64,000 nucleotides of DNA from positions 19,987-83,986 of the forward strand of contig CALHSA010000003.1 in NCBI GenBank assembly GCA_938038205.1, read 5' to 3'. The notes beneath the pieces were generated by a model. That model was given only the letters and a program-made list of their open reading frames with translations. It made no database searches and had not been told where the DNA came from. Position 1 is the first letter of the stretch. Every line of letters starts with the position of its first letter. Below are positions 33,841 through 41,765 of the stretch, in pieces. A program made the translations under genes and the position numbers. This DNA is from an uncultured bacterium. Its GTDB lineage: Bacteria; Bdellovibrionota_C; UBA2361; JANWWW01.

Positions 33841-34422
33841 GTGGGCTCAGTAATTACCCCCAAAAAAATTGCGAAAGGTTCCGAGAAGGACAAAATCTAT
33901 GAAGAAATTAAAAATCTTCAAGCCGGGCTCGATAAGACAAGGGTTTTGGCTGAGCTTTTTTTCTCTAGTCAAAGAACCCATTTTCCTTATGAAGAGGTAA
34001 AAAAAATAAAACGCCGGCTACTAGAACTTCAAAGATTGCCTAATAAAACAAAAGCTCATATGTACTATTTAAGAGAACTTGCTTACAAATTCCATCAACT
34101 GCAGGATTACTGGGATAGAACATTAAAGGAGATTGAACAAGGGACTTATTACAGGACTAAGCTGCAACAAACATTTAAAGAAAAACTCGTTAAGTATAGA
34201 GAGGACGAACATTCACAGGAAGCAAAATTGATGAAAAACCTAGAAAATATATATCATAGATATTTAGAACTTTCTAACAATCAAAAACTTGATAAGAGTA
34301 GCTTTTTACAAAATTTACTTGCAACGTATGAAAGGCTAAAAAACAGCAATCCTGATAAAAGAATTAGAATAACCTTAGTAAAAGGGGCAAGTGGACCAAA
34401 AATTAAAATTAATCTTTTGTAA
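33841..34422 (+). CDS. MXAN_5187 C-terminal-like helical protein
   Basis: A soluble, very basic helical protein of 194 residues (217 if a TTG at 33772 is used). The end, ENIYHRYLELSNN... to RIRITLVKGASGPKIKI, resembles the C-terminal domain of the myxobacterial MXAN_5187 family (a helical 'LYxxYxEA' stretch, then 'VxFxVxVxDGxxxIK'). The part before it (residues 20-100) is charged and coiled-coil-like. Function unknown. I chose GTG 33841 because TTG 33772 would abut the divergent glmU start codon and leave no room for promoters; neither has a good ribosome site. It overlaps the convergent receiver gene by 14 nt. Confidence 0.55.
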   Translation: MGSVITPKKIAKGSEKDKIYEEIKNLQAGLDKTRVLAELFFSSQRTHFPYEEVKKIKRRLLELQRLPNKTKAHMYYLRELAYKFHQLQDYWDRTLKEIEQGTYYRTKLQQTFKEKLVKYREDEHSQEAKLMKNLENIYHRYLELSNNQKLDKSSFLQNLLATYERLKNSNPDKRIRITLVKGASGPKIKINLL

Positions 34423-35059
34423 GAGCTAGCTCTTGAGCATCTATCATCTGTTGTAGCTTGTCCACATAATTCTTAATCCTTTTAAAAGAATCTTTTAAAA
34501 TATTGAAAATCTTTCGCCTTTCAATTTCATTAAATTCTTTCCTCTCAATTAATTCTAAACTACCGATCGCAGCCCCTAAAGGGTTGTTAATCTCATGTCT
34601 GATTTGAGCTACAATGGATTTAGCTGCGTCTAAATTACTTTTTAAAATATCTTGCTTGTACTTTCTTCTCCTAAACTGAATTAAGTTTAGCACACCTACC
34701 AAAAATAACTTGAACGACGAATTTTTTACCTCTGATTTATTGATAAAATACACAGCACCGTTACTCAAATGGCGCAACATAACCTCCGGATTTTTATCAG
34801 AGCTCATACTGATTACGTAAAAATCCTCAAGAAGATTCAAAACCTCCGAGCCCTTCCCATCTGGTAAATTCTCATCAAGAAAAATTATCGCATCTTGAGA
34901 AAGATTAGGGAGTGCATTTAATAAAGCCGATTTATTCTTTACTGAGTCAATGTTGCATTCTTTGAACGTATTCTTTATCAAATAAATCAAAATTTTCTGA
35001 AAGTCCTCATCGTCATCTACGATTAAAAAAGAAGGCGGTATTTCTAAAAGCTCTATCAT
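34409..35059 (-). CDS. receiver-DHp protein without a kinase ATPase domain
   Basis: A 216-residue two-component protein. Residues 8-125 are a receiver: acidic cluster D15-D17, phospho-acceptor Asp62 in FLDENLPDG, Ser86 in the switch position and Lys108. After a short linker comes a DHp helix pair (about 140-205) with the H-box His155 in RHEINNPLGAA. No HATPase_c domain follows; the protein simply ends. It could relay phosphate or dimerise rather than act as a kinase. It is the third gene of rbfA-nrnA-receiver, starting in the nrnA stop (ATGA), in the slot where truB is usual in other bacteria. Confidence 0.85.
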   Translation of the reverse strand: MIELLEIPPSFLIVDDDEDFQKILIYLIKNTFKECNIDSVKNKSALLNALPNLSQDAIIFLDENLPDGKGSEVLNLLEDFYVISMSSDKNPEVMLRHLSNGAVYFINKSEVKNSSFKLFLVGVLNLIQFRRRKYKQDILKSNLDAAKSIVAQIRHEINNPLGAAIGSLELIERKEFNEIERRKIFNILKDSFKRIKNYVDKLQQMIDAQELALTKD

Positions 35060-35958
35060 ATCTTGTTTAAAGCATCAATTAAATTTTGTTTACTGCCATT
35101 AAAGCTAAAGGCTGAAGCTGAAATATGCCCCCCACCATTAAATTTCTCTGCTATCTTGTTTACATCAAAACCTTTGCTACGCAAGCTTACTCTAAATTTA
35201 TTTCGGGTAATCTTTTTTGCAACGGCAACAAAATCATACTCAATAATGTTTTTGATCCAGTCAGCTATCCAATCTCCATTGTCTGATTTATCAATAAACA
35301 GTAACAATCCTCGATTTTTACAAACTTCAACTGAGGTTTTAAACCGGTTACAAAACTTCCAAACAGATTGTTTACTCATACCTGCAAGCATTAAAACAAT
35401 CTTCTTGTAATCAGTATAATCGATAAGCTGAGAAACTGCATAAAAAGCATTAGAGCTTGTAGAGATATTTTTGAAAAAATTAGTGTCAAATAAAATACCT
35501 GTTACCAAAGCCTCTGCTACCTTACTGTTTTTTAGAGTTCTTGAATCCCAGATTTTAAGCAAATCAAACACGATTTCACATGTTGAAGATGCAGTTGGAC
35601 TGACTAAATTTATTGAGCCATATTTTTCATTGCTAATATGATGATCGATATTAATTATATTTTTTTCAATTAGATCAGAATCAACACGGTTCTGAGTTGC
35701 AGTATCACAAACTATTAATAAATCCGGTTTTACTGGGGGTGACTCGTAAATTTTTGAGATAGTCGAGAAAAATTTAATATATTTGTCAGAGATCAAAGAT
35801 TTGGATACGAAGTAACATTTCTTTTTAACCGATGATAAAAAGATGTTAAGGGCGGCACAAGCACCTAAACAATCTGGATCTGGCGAGGTATGGCCCGTAA
35901 TCACTATATTTTGAGATCTGAGAATTGTTTCTTTAATCTTCAGAGCTACTTTTTTCAT
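35056..35958 (-). CDS. nrnA: DHH/DHHA1 phosphoesterase, NrnA type
   Basis: A 300-residue oligoribonuclease or pAp-phosphatase. The DHH domain contains GHTSPDPDCLGACAAL, where the usual D-H-D pattern appears as H-x-x-P-D-x-D-x-x-G; VCDTAT; and IDHHISN, the DHH signature. The DHHA1 domain ends with NGGGHISASAF (GGGH motif). It degrades short RNAs or pAp and, in some lineages, linear dinucleotides such as pApA. It overlaps rbfA by 26 bp up to the stop of rbfA, a common pairing. Confidence 0.9.
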   Translation of the reverse strand: MKKVALKIKETILRSQNIVITGHTSPDPDCLGACAALNIFLSSVKKKCYFVSKSLISDKYIKFFSTISKIYESPPVKPDLLIVCDTATQNRVDSDLIEKNIINIDHHISNEKYGSINLVSPTASSTCEIVFDLLKIWDSRTLKNSKVAEALVTGILFDTNFFKNISTSSNAFYAVSQLIDYTDYKKIVLMLAGMSKQSVWKFCNRFKTSVEVCKNRGLLLFIDKSDNGDWIADWIKNIIEYDFVAVAKKITRNKFRVSLRSKGFDVNKIAEKFNGGGHISASAFSFNGSKQNLIDALNKI

Positions 35959-36292
35959 TTTTCAATATCTTCTGAACTTTAGCTATCTCAAAAATCGTGT
36001 CTATACTATCATCATATTCAAAAACAATTATCGGTGGCGGCAACGAACGTATTTTTTTTGCAAGCTCAAACCTAACTCTTTTTTCCAAATTCTTTAAATA
36101 CCTCTGGATATTTCTCTTTTGTTTCTCTGGTTGAACTGCTGAGTACCAGTAAACCTTAAGATATTTTTTATCAACAGACAGCTTCGCACTAGTTATGGAG
36201 ATAACTGAGTTTAAATCTTGATCTATGGTTTGAATTATTTTTGATACTTCTCTTTTTAAAACGGATTCAAGCTTGTTCAAACGGTGTGTCAC
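35933..36292 (-). CDS. rbfA: 30S ribosome-binding factor RbfA
   Basis: Assists late 16S rRNA maturation. The 119-residue product has THRLNKLESVLKREVSKIIQ, matching the N-terminal helix, the KH-like strand pair VISITSAKLSVDKKYLKVYW, and FEYDDSIDTIFEIAKVQKIL at the end (family: 'FxxDxSxxxxxxIxxLL'). I chose GTG 36292, because it leaves 48 bp for the promoters of this gene and the divergent one; a TTG at 36328 would add 12 residues. It is followed by nrnA. Confidence 0.85.
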   Translation of the reverse strand: MTHRLNKLESVLKREVSKIIQTIDQDLNSVISITSAKLSVDKKYLKVYWYSAVQPEKQKRNIQRYLKNLEKRVRFELAKKIRSLPPPIIVFEYDDSIDTIFEIAKVQKILKNEKSSSED

Positions 36293-36340
36293 TTTTAAGG
36301 ATTTATTTAAAATGTAATAATTATTCAACGAGAAAGCAAC

Positions 36341-37018
36341 ATGAACATTCTTTTAGTAATATCGCTCTTATTTTTTTTAAGCTGCACTATGGTTGACTTA
36401 AACAAAAAAACACAGGAACGCATAGAAATATTAGAAAAAAATTACCGTGAGTTAGATGATACATTACAGTTTGTTGGCGATAAAATTAGGGTTCTTCAAC
36501 AGCAAGTTGAGAATCTAAAAGCAAACTTAAATTCTAAAACTTCGGATTTAGAGAATTTTAGTGTTGATTTAGATTTGTCTCCCCCTCACCGTGATGTACC
36601 AGTGCCTTTTTTAAGAGAGGATCAAGAGTTTGCTTCAAAACAAGGCCTAAAACTTAGAAGTAAACTTTACAGGTTACTCAATTCAATTAACAGAGGTGAC
36701 TTTATCACAACTCTTAAGGAGTCAGAGAACCTACAAGATTATAGTCATATAGACGAAGTACAAAAAATGGTTAAATTTTGGCGTTTTTTTGCGCTAGTCC
36801 AGGTTGGTAAATTAACTGAGGCTTTAGCTGAGAGTGGAGAAATACTATCGAAATATCCTTCGTACAATAGGATACCCTATATTCTCTTTAAGCAAGCTGG
36901 GATTTTTGATAGCATGGGAGATAAAAAAGCAAGAGATATAGCACTTCAAAAACTTGTTAAAGATTTTCCAGAGTCTGTAGAGGCTAAGGAAGCTAAGCGA
37001 ATACTACAAAGAGGTTGA
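36341..37018 (+). CDS. CpoB/YbgF-like lipoprotein
   Basis: A 225-residue protein with a lipoprotein signal and lipobox FLSC (Cys15). A coiled-coil region at about 20-70 (QERIEILEKNYREL, then GDKIRVLQQQVENLK) is followed by a helical repeat domain (about 110-225), with NRGDFITTLKESENL and AGIFDSMGDKKARDIALQKL, plus a PESVEAKEAKRIL ending typical of Tol-Pal YbgF/CpoB proteins. Such proteins coordinate outer-membrane constriction with peptidoglycan synthesis. No tol or pal genes are nearby. The stop overlaps the rluD start. Confidence 0.7.
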   Translation: MNILLVISLLFFLSCTMVDLNKKTQERIEILEKNYRELDDTLQFVGDKIRVLQQQVENLKANLNSKTSDLENFSVDLDLSPPHRDVPVPFLREDQEFASKQGLKLRSKLYRLLNSINRGDFITTLKESENLQDYSHIDEVQKMVKFWRFFALVQVGKLTEALAESGEILSKYPSYNRIPYILFKQAGIFDSMGDKKARDIALQKLVKDFPESVEAKEAKRILQRG

Positions 37019-38001
37019 GTTGTAAATTCGTAGTTACCCATACTGCTCGACTTGATAAGATTATTGTCGACGCTTTAAAGAACAAATCCCGCTCTCAAGT
37101 TGAGAAGTTAATAAAAGCAGGTTTAGTAATGGTTAATGGTGAGATAGTTAAAAAATGTGGAGCAATCGTAAACTCAGGTGATGAGTTACTAATTTTAGAT
37201 TTTGATATAAAAAGCGATGAAACACCCGAGTGCTTTTACGAATTAAGTTTGCCAATTATATTTGAGAATGATTGGTACTTAGCAATTGACAAACCAACTG
37301 GAATTGCAGTTCATCCTGGAGCTGGGAAAAGGAGTCCTACAGTTATTGATTTCTCTCGAAAACATTTAAAAATAAGTACTATTCCCAATCCAGCTGGTTA
37401 TTCTGAATTCGGAATAGTACATAGATTGGATAAAGATACATCAGGAGTTTTATTAATAGCAAAGAACGTTGATGCTCAAAAGGAGTTATCTCGGCTTTTT
37501 AAAGAGCGAAAAATAAGAAAGAAATACTTATCTATTAATTTTTTATCGAAAACAGGTAGGTTAAATTTATACGATGAAGGAAAAATTGAGTGCTGGATTA
37601 TGAGGGATCCATCTCATAGATTAAGATATGTTTGCTCAAGTGAAAAAAAATCTAAAAGTCGAGATTGTGTTACTTTTTTCAGAAAAATCATTAAATACAA
37701 TAATGTCGGTGTAATTGAGTTCTTTCCGTACACGGGCAGGACACATCAACTTCGTGCTGTAAGCAAATTTGTTAACTGCCCAATAGTGAACGATCCTCTG
37801 TATTCAACCAATTTTGATGAGAATTGTCTAGAACCAGCCCTAAGGGCACTTATACGTAAAATCAAAAGAATGCTTCTACACGCTGTGAGTCTAGAGTTTG
37901 AGTGTCCTTTCACTAAAAATCATATGATTATTAAATCAAACTTACCAAAGGAATTTCTAACTATCATTAACTTCCTGAAGAGTCATCAAAAATTTGAATG
38001 A
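37015..38001 (+). CDS. RluA/RluD-family 23S rRNA pseudouridine synthase
   Basis: A 328-residue protein with an N-terminal S4 domain (about 10-70; RLDKIIVDAL, KAGLVMVNGE) and a pseudouridine synthase domain with the catalytic Asp in GIVHRLDKDTSGVL. YTGRTHQLRAV is also present. The RluD-type length and S4 domain point to modification of helix 69 of 23S rRNA, but RluA/RluC types are close relatives. It starts at TTG in the stop of the lipoprotein gene and its 3' end overlaps the convergent HU/IHF gene by 35 bp. Confidence 0.92.
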   Translation: MSCKFVVTHTARLDKIIVDALKNKSRSQVEKLIKAGLVMVNGEIVKKCGAIVNSGDELLILDFDIKSDETPECFYELSLPIIFENDWYLAIDKPTGIAVHPGAGKRSPTVIDFSRKHLKISTIPNPAGYSEFGIVHRLDKDTSGVLLIAKNVDAQKELSRLFKERKIRKKYLSINFLSKTGRLNLYDEGKIECWIMRDPSHRLRYVCSSEKKSKSRDCVTFFRKIIKYNNVGVIEFFPYTGRTHQLRAVSKFVNCPIVNDPLYSTNFDENCLEPALRALIRKIKRMLLHAVSLEFECPFTKNHMIIKSNLPKEFLTIINFLKSHQKFE

Positions 38002-38272
38002 CATCCTTACTGGGCTTGAAAAAAGGAATTTTTTTTGGTTTTGAGTTTATTGGTTTTCCTGTTTTAGGATTTTTACCTGCATAACCCTTATAATCTCGTA
38101 GCTCAAAAACACCAAAACCCCTAAGTTCAACCTTTTTCCCTTCAAGTAAAGCCTCAACTATTGAGGAGAAAAATATATTAACAACAGATTCAACATCATC
38201 TACTGAGATGTCATTAAACTTTCTCTTTTTAATTAACTCTTTAAAACTTTCAATAAACTGAGACTTATTCAC
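37967..38272 (-). CDS. HU/IHF-family DNA-binding protein
   Basis: A 101-residue nucleoid protein with NKSQFIESFKELI at the N-terminus, LRGFGVFELRDYKGYAGKN at the saddle, and the KTGKPI...IPFFKPSK arms that enter the DNA minor groove. The start is GTG at 38272, placed by a clear GGAGG at 38278-38282; a longer reading frame to 38299 ignores this site. It overlaps the preceding membrane gene (GTGA). The extended basic arm with a Pro-rich motif makes it IHF-like, but HU cannot be excluded. Confidence 0.88.
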   Translation of the reverse strand: MNKSQFIESFKELIKKRKFNDISVDDVESVVNIFFSSIVEALLEGKKVELRGFGVFELRDYKGYAGKNPKTGKPINSKPKKIPFFKPSKDVIQIFDDSSGS

Positions 38273-38646
38273 GTATACCTCCAATATACTCCTAACCAAA
38301 TGTTAAGTAATAGTAATAATCCAAAAAGAACAGTATAAAACTTTATTCTAGGTAAAGAGAGTGTTGCTAAAATGGTAGGATAAAATCCAAATAAGATCCA
38401 TATACCTATTTTAATTAGAATTGGTATCGGGATTGTATGCAACTTAACAAAACCCAATTTATGAAGTAATCCAAACCCTGAAATAATAAATAATCCAAGA
38501 ACAAACATATAAAACCTAACAAAACTCTTCTTTGTCCTACCCTCTAGCCTTCCAATATAAATTCTGTAATAAAAACCGTAAACACTTAAACAAGATAAAA
38601 GAACCAAACTAAGCAAGTGAGTGAAACGGTAGAACTCATATGACAC
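38269..38646 (-). CDS. four-helix membrane protein of unknown function
   Basis: A 125-residue hydrophobic protein with about four membrane segments. RRxxxG-type loops are few; HKLGFVKLHTIPIPI lies between helices 2 and 3 and contains two His. Some small cytochrome/assembly membrane proteins look like this, but no family is clear. A frame beginning with ATG at 38655 exists, but the TATAAT at 38654-38659 overlaps that ATG, so GTG 38646, seven bases after the box, is the better start. Its stop overlaps the HU/IHF start (GTGA). Confidence 0.6.
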   Translation of the reverse strand: MSYEFYRFTHLLSLVLLSCLSVYGFYYRIYIGRLEGRTKKSFVRFYMFVLGLFIISGFGLLHKLGFVKLHTIPIPILIKIGIWILFGFYPTILATLSLPRIKFYTVLFGLLLLLNIWLGVYWRYT

Positions 38647-38653
38647 CTTTCGC

Positions 38654-38659
38654 ATTATA
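38654..38659 (-). promoter_or_regulatory. candidate -10 box for the membrane protein-HU/IHF unit
   Basis: A perfect TATAAT on the minus strand, seven bases before GTG 38646. Because the box includes the ATG at 38655, that ATG cannot be in the message; this decides the start. Confidence 0.45.
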
Positions 38660-38685
38660 CGAGGCCTTTTAAGATAACTTCAATA

Positions 38686-39384
38686 TTAGTTGCAGAATTT
38701 TGAGAGACCCTTTCTGTAGGCTGCTTTCAGCTCATTAATTTGAGCAGTTGATATCACTTTAAGAACATCTGACGGTGTAAATGCAAAAAAGATTAACGCG
38801 GCTCGTAAGTATCCATCCGGACTTAGGTCAAAATTAATATTTTTTGAAGAACAAATCTTGTCAGTTAGAACTGGTGTTAGACCCAGAACCTGATACTCAA
38901 ACCATGTTGCAAAACCCTCATGCACCTCCTGATCTACCCAAAAATCTTCTCTCAACCTAAATAAAGTTACATGTCCAAGCTCATGAATAAGCACACGTTG
39001 AAACGATGAATCAAAATCTCCTGGGACACAATCATGTACTCTGCGTTTAATGATAATAACTTTGTCTCCACCCTGTACCCAACCCGGATGGCACGATTTT
39101 TTTAGCCACTCAGGTAAATCTAAATGATCAACAGAGCCCTCCATTAGAGTTATTGACAAATCCTTTTGGGGGATGTTAACTCCATATTTTGCTAAAAATT
39201 TTGAGCTTTGCCTAATAGCGTCAAGCACAAGTGGTACAAGCTTTTCAGAATCTTTCCGAGGGGATTTAAAAATTACCCTTCCAAATTTAGTGCTTAGTTC
39301 TATTCTTGTTTGCTGACGAGTATCCAGCTTTATATCAGACTCTTGCCCAAATAAAAAAACAAACAAAATAAACAAAAACCTCAA
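38686..39384 (-). CDS. secreted gluzincin-type zinc metalloprotease
   Basis: A 232-residue protein with an export signal (residues 1-13). HELGH at 134-138 gives two zinc ligands, and HEGFA at 155-159 supplies the downstream Glu156, the third ligand, 18 residues after the second His, as in M1/MA-clan gluzincins. Cys98/Cys119 may form a disulfide. Short peptidases of this sort are common in predatory and soil deltaproteobacteria, but no exact family is known to me. It is coupled to ahcY by ATGA overlap, which makes no obvious functional sense. Confidence 0.75.
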   Translation of the reverse strand: MRFLFILFVFLFGQESDIKLDTRQQTRIELSTKFGRVIFKSPRKDSEKLVPLVLDAIRQSSKFLAKYGVNIPQKDLSITLMEGSVDHLDLPEWLKKSCHPGWVQGGDKVIIIKRRVHDCVPGDFDSSFQRVLIHELGHVTLFRLREDFWVDQEVHEGFATWFEYQVLGLTPVLTDKICSSKNINFDLSPDGYLRAALIFFAFTPSDVLKVISTAQINELKAAYRKGLSKFCN

Positions 39385-40628
39385 GTTCCAAAATGAGCAG
39401 ATTGTATATAATTTTTCTGCTCCTCTGTTAGTTCCTCTATTTTAACCCCAAGACTGCGCAATTTTATAGCAGCAATCTCTGAGTCAAGATTATCGGGCAG
39501 AGTGTAAACTTTAGGTGGTAATTCAGAATAATTTTTTAGCATATACTCAATTCCTAAAGCTTGATTTGAGAAGCTAAGATCCATAACAGCAGAGGGATGT
39601 CCCTCAGCACAAGCAAGGTTAACCAACCTACCTTTTGCCAGAATATAAAACCTTCTTCCTCGATAGACTGTCACATAAACCTCAGGCCTCCCCGGTACTT
39701 CCTCAAGATTTTCAAACTCTGTTAAATCAATCTCAACATCAAAATGCCCCGCATTCGCCAATATAACTCCATCTTTAAAAATATCAAAATGTTCTTTCCG
39801 TACAACGCTTCTATTTCCTGTAGCTGTTATAACAATATCAGCAGTTAAGGCAAAATCAATTAGTCTGCCAACCTCATAACCATCCATCAAAGCCTCAAGG
39901 GCTTTTATGGGATCAATCTCAACAACTCTTACCCTAGCACCCAACCCTCTTAAGGTTTTACTAATTCCTTTGCCACACCAACCATAGCCACAAACTACAC
40001 ACTCCTTACCAGCTAAAAGATGATTAGTTGATCTAAGAATACCATCAATAACACTTTGGCCAGTTCCGTACCTATTATCAAAAAGATACTTAGTCTTACT
40101 CTGATTTACAGCCAAAATAGGGTATAACAGCTTACCCTCCTTTTCCAAGGCCTTTAACCGTAAAACTCCTGTCGTTGTTTCCTCGGCCCCAAATTTAGGT
40201 TTTGAAACATACTTGCCAGGGTTTTCGTGAATTCTAAAAACAAGATCACATCCATCATCAATCGTGCAATCCGGATTTTTATTAAGCACGGAGTCAAGAT
40301 TCTGATAATACTCCTCCCTCGTATCACCTTTTACGGCAAAAACCGCAATGTTAAATTTATCAACCAACGCTGCTGCCACATCATCCTGGGTGCTTAAAGG
40401 ATTAGAAGCAGCTAAATACACCTCAGCTCCACCTGCTTTTAAAGTTGTAGCCAAACACGCCGTTTCAGCCGTAACATGCAAACAAGCAGCTATCTTCAAC
40501 CCTTTTAGAGGTTTTTCAGATTCAAACCTAGCTCTAATCTGTTGCAAAGTTTGCATTTCTTTCCAGGCCCAATCGATACGATTAGCACCTTGCTCAGATA
40601 AACTTAAGGATTTGACTCGAAATTCCAT
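39381..40628 (-). CDS. ahcY: adenosylhomocysteinase
   Basis: Splits S-adenosylhomocysteine into homocysteine and adenosine, relieving inhibition of methyltransferases. The 415-residue protein has LHVTAETACLATTLKAGGAE, the NAD-binding VCGYGWCGKGISKTLRGLGA, the catalytic Lys in NQSKTKYLFDNRYGTGQS, and the closing DNLDSEIAAIKLRSLGVKI with the short tail of the bacterial class without the ~40-residue insertion. A TAAAAT box lies six bases before the ATG. Its stop overlaps the metalloprotease start. Confidence 0.96.
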   Translation of the reverse strand: MEFRVKSLSLSEQGANRIDWAWKEMQTLQQIRARFESEKPLKGLKIAACLHVTAETACLATTLKAGGAEVYLAASNPLSTQDDVAAALVDKFNIAVFAVKGDTREEYYQNLDSVLNKNPDCTIDDGCDLVFRIHENPGKYVSKPKFGAEETTTGVLRLKALEKEGKLLYPILAVNQSKTKYLFDNRYGTGQSVIDGILRSTNHLLAGKECVVCGYGWCGKGISKTLRGLGARVRVVEIDPIKALEALMDGYEVGRLIDFALTADIVITATGNRSVVRKEHFDIFKDGVILANAGHFDVEIDLTEFENLEEVPGRPEVYVTVYRGRRFYILAKGRLVNLACAEGHPSAVMDLSFSNQALGIEYMLKNYSELPPKVYTLPDNLDSEIAAIKLRSLGVKIEELTEEQKNYIQSAHFGT

Positions 40629-40634
40629 GAGGAG

Positions 40635-40640
40635 ATTTTA
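40635..40640 (-). promoter_or_regulatory. candidate -10 box for ahcY
   Basis: TAAAAT on the minus strand, six bases before the ahcY ATG. The spacing implies a leaderless message. Confidence 0.35.
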
Positions 40641-40682
40641 TTTTTTTTGAGACAAAAATGAAATTTTTTTGACTAGACTAAT

Positions 40683-41765
40683 GTGGAGAGCTCCAAAAGG
40701 CTAGATAAAATAATTTTATTACCTCACAAAGAAGTAAACGGTAAACAGGATCGATCTAAAGATGATTATGAACACAAAATAACTTTGACCAATAGTGGAG
40801 GGCCAGCAAATTTAATAAAACAGCTTGAGAGAGCTGGGTATATATGTCCTGAAAATGTTGGAGTCCAAATAAGTCTTCTCCTTGATACCCAAGTGGATAG
40901 GATTCGTGCTTTACTGTTAGAGGGGCCATCAGGATGTGGTAAGAGTTTTCTAGCAAAAAAACTTGCTGAAATCACCGGGGCTGAGCTGATTTGCCTATCC
41001 TGTTACAACGGAATGCCACTTAATAACCTAATTGAGGTACCATCCTCACTAGGTTTGGCGAAAGCAATGGCCTCTGGTAACATCTCAAATGACGAACTAA
41101 TGAACCTAGGTATTCTGTCTAAAGTCTTTTTAATGAGTAATGAAAAGCCAATAATTTTCCTTATAGATGAGCTCGACAAAGCTGAAGCAAGTATTGATAC
41201 TTTTTTTCTTGGACCTATCCAAGATGGTAAGATTTGGCTTGAATCGAGACCTCCAATTAATGCAAAAAAAGAGAATTTGTTGATAATTTTCACGAAAAAT
41301 TTTAACAGAAAAATTGATGACGCTCTGTTAAGGAGATGCTACCCGATTAGGATGAATTATTTAAGCACAGATTTAGAGGAAAAGATCTTAGCAAAACATT
41401 GCTCTCCACGAATTGTAAGAAATTTGGTAAAGGTAGCGGATATAATGAGGAACTCTTCTGGCTCATTTGAGTTTGAAAGGCCTCCAGCACCAGAGGAACT
41501 ATTAACTGCAGGCCAATTTATAGAAAAAATGATTAGTTGGGGCATAAAAAATTACGAACAATTTGGGTACGTGATTTTTAGGATCCTTGCAAAAAATGAG
41601 CATGATAAGGCCGTTCTGGAGCATATGCTAAAATACCACCCAGATTTTGCCGATCCTTACTGCATGGATCCGAAATCAGTACGAATTAATGAAGTTTATA
41701 AAAGGTTAGGGTTTTTGGTAGTTGAGGGAGTAACCTCAAGTCCAAAGGATGATATTCAGAGTTAA
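40683..41765 (+). CDS. orphan MoxR-like AAA+ ATPase
   Basis: A 360-residue ATPase starting at GTG. Walker A is GPSGCGKS at 81-88, Walker B is IIFLIDE ending at 163, sensor 1 is around IIFTKN, and the arginine finger region is DALLRRCYPI. The module after it (ERPPAPEELLTAGQFIEKMI) matches the MoxR lid helix. MoxR proteins normally remodel a partner with a VWA domain, but no VWA gene adjoins. The N-terminal ~55 residues and the last ~60 (YHPDFADPYCMDPK...) are unlike known members. It stands alone next to the largest non-coding stretch. Confidence 0.82.
   Translation: MESSKRLDKIILLPHKEVNGKQDRSKDDYEHKITLTNSGGPANLIKQLERAGYICPENVGVQISLLLDTQVDRIRALLLEGPSGCGKSFLAKKLAEITGAELICLSCYNGMPLNNLIEVPSSLGLAKAMASGNISNDELMNLGILSKVFLMSNEKPIIFLIDELDKAEASIDTFFLGPIQDGKIWLESRPPINAKKENLLIIFTKNFNRKIDDALLRRCYPIRMNYLSTDLEEKILAKHCSPRIVRNLVKVADIMRNSSGSFEFERPPAPEELLTAGQFIEKMISWGIKNYEQFGYVIFRILAKNEHDKAVLEHMLKYHPDFADPYCMDPKSVRINEVYKRLGFLVVEGVTSSPKDDIQS

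Noticed and set aside
38273-38299. Longer HU/IHF beginning at 38299
   Set aside because: GGAGG at 38278-38282 points to GTG 38272, and the family start is at NKSQF.
40756-41545. Several minus-strand ORFs inside the AAA+ gene
   Set aside because: They are shadows of a frame with intact Walker motifs and have no start signals.
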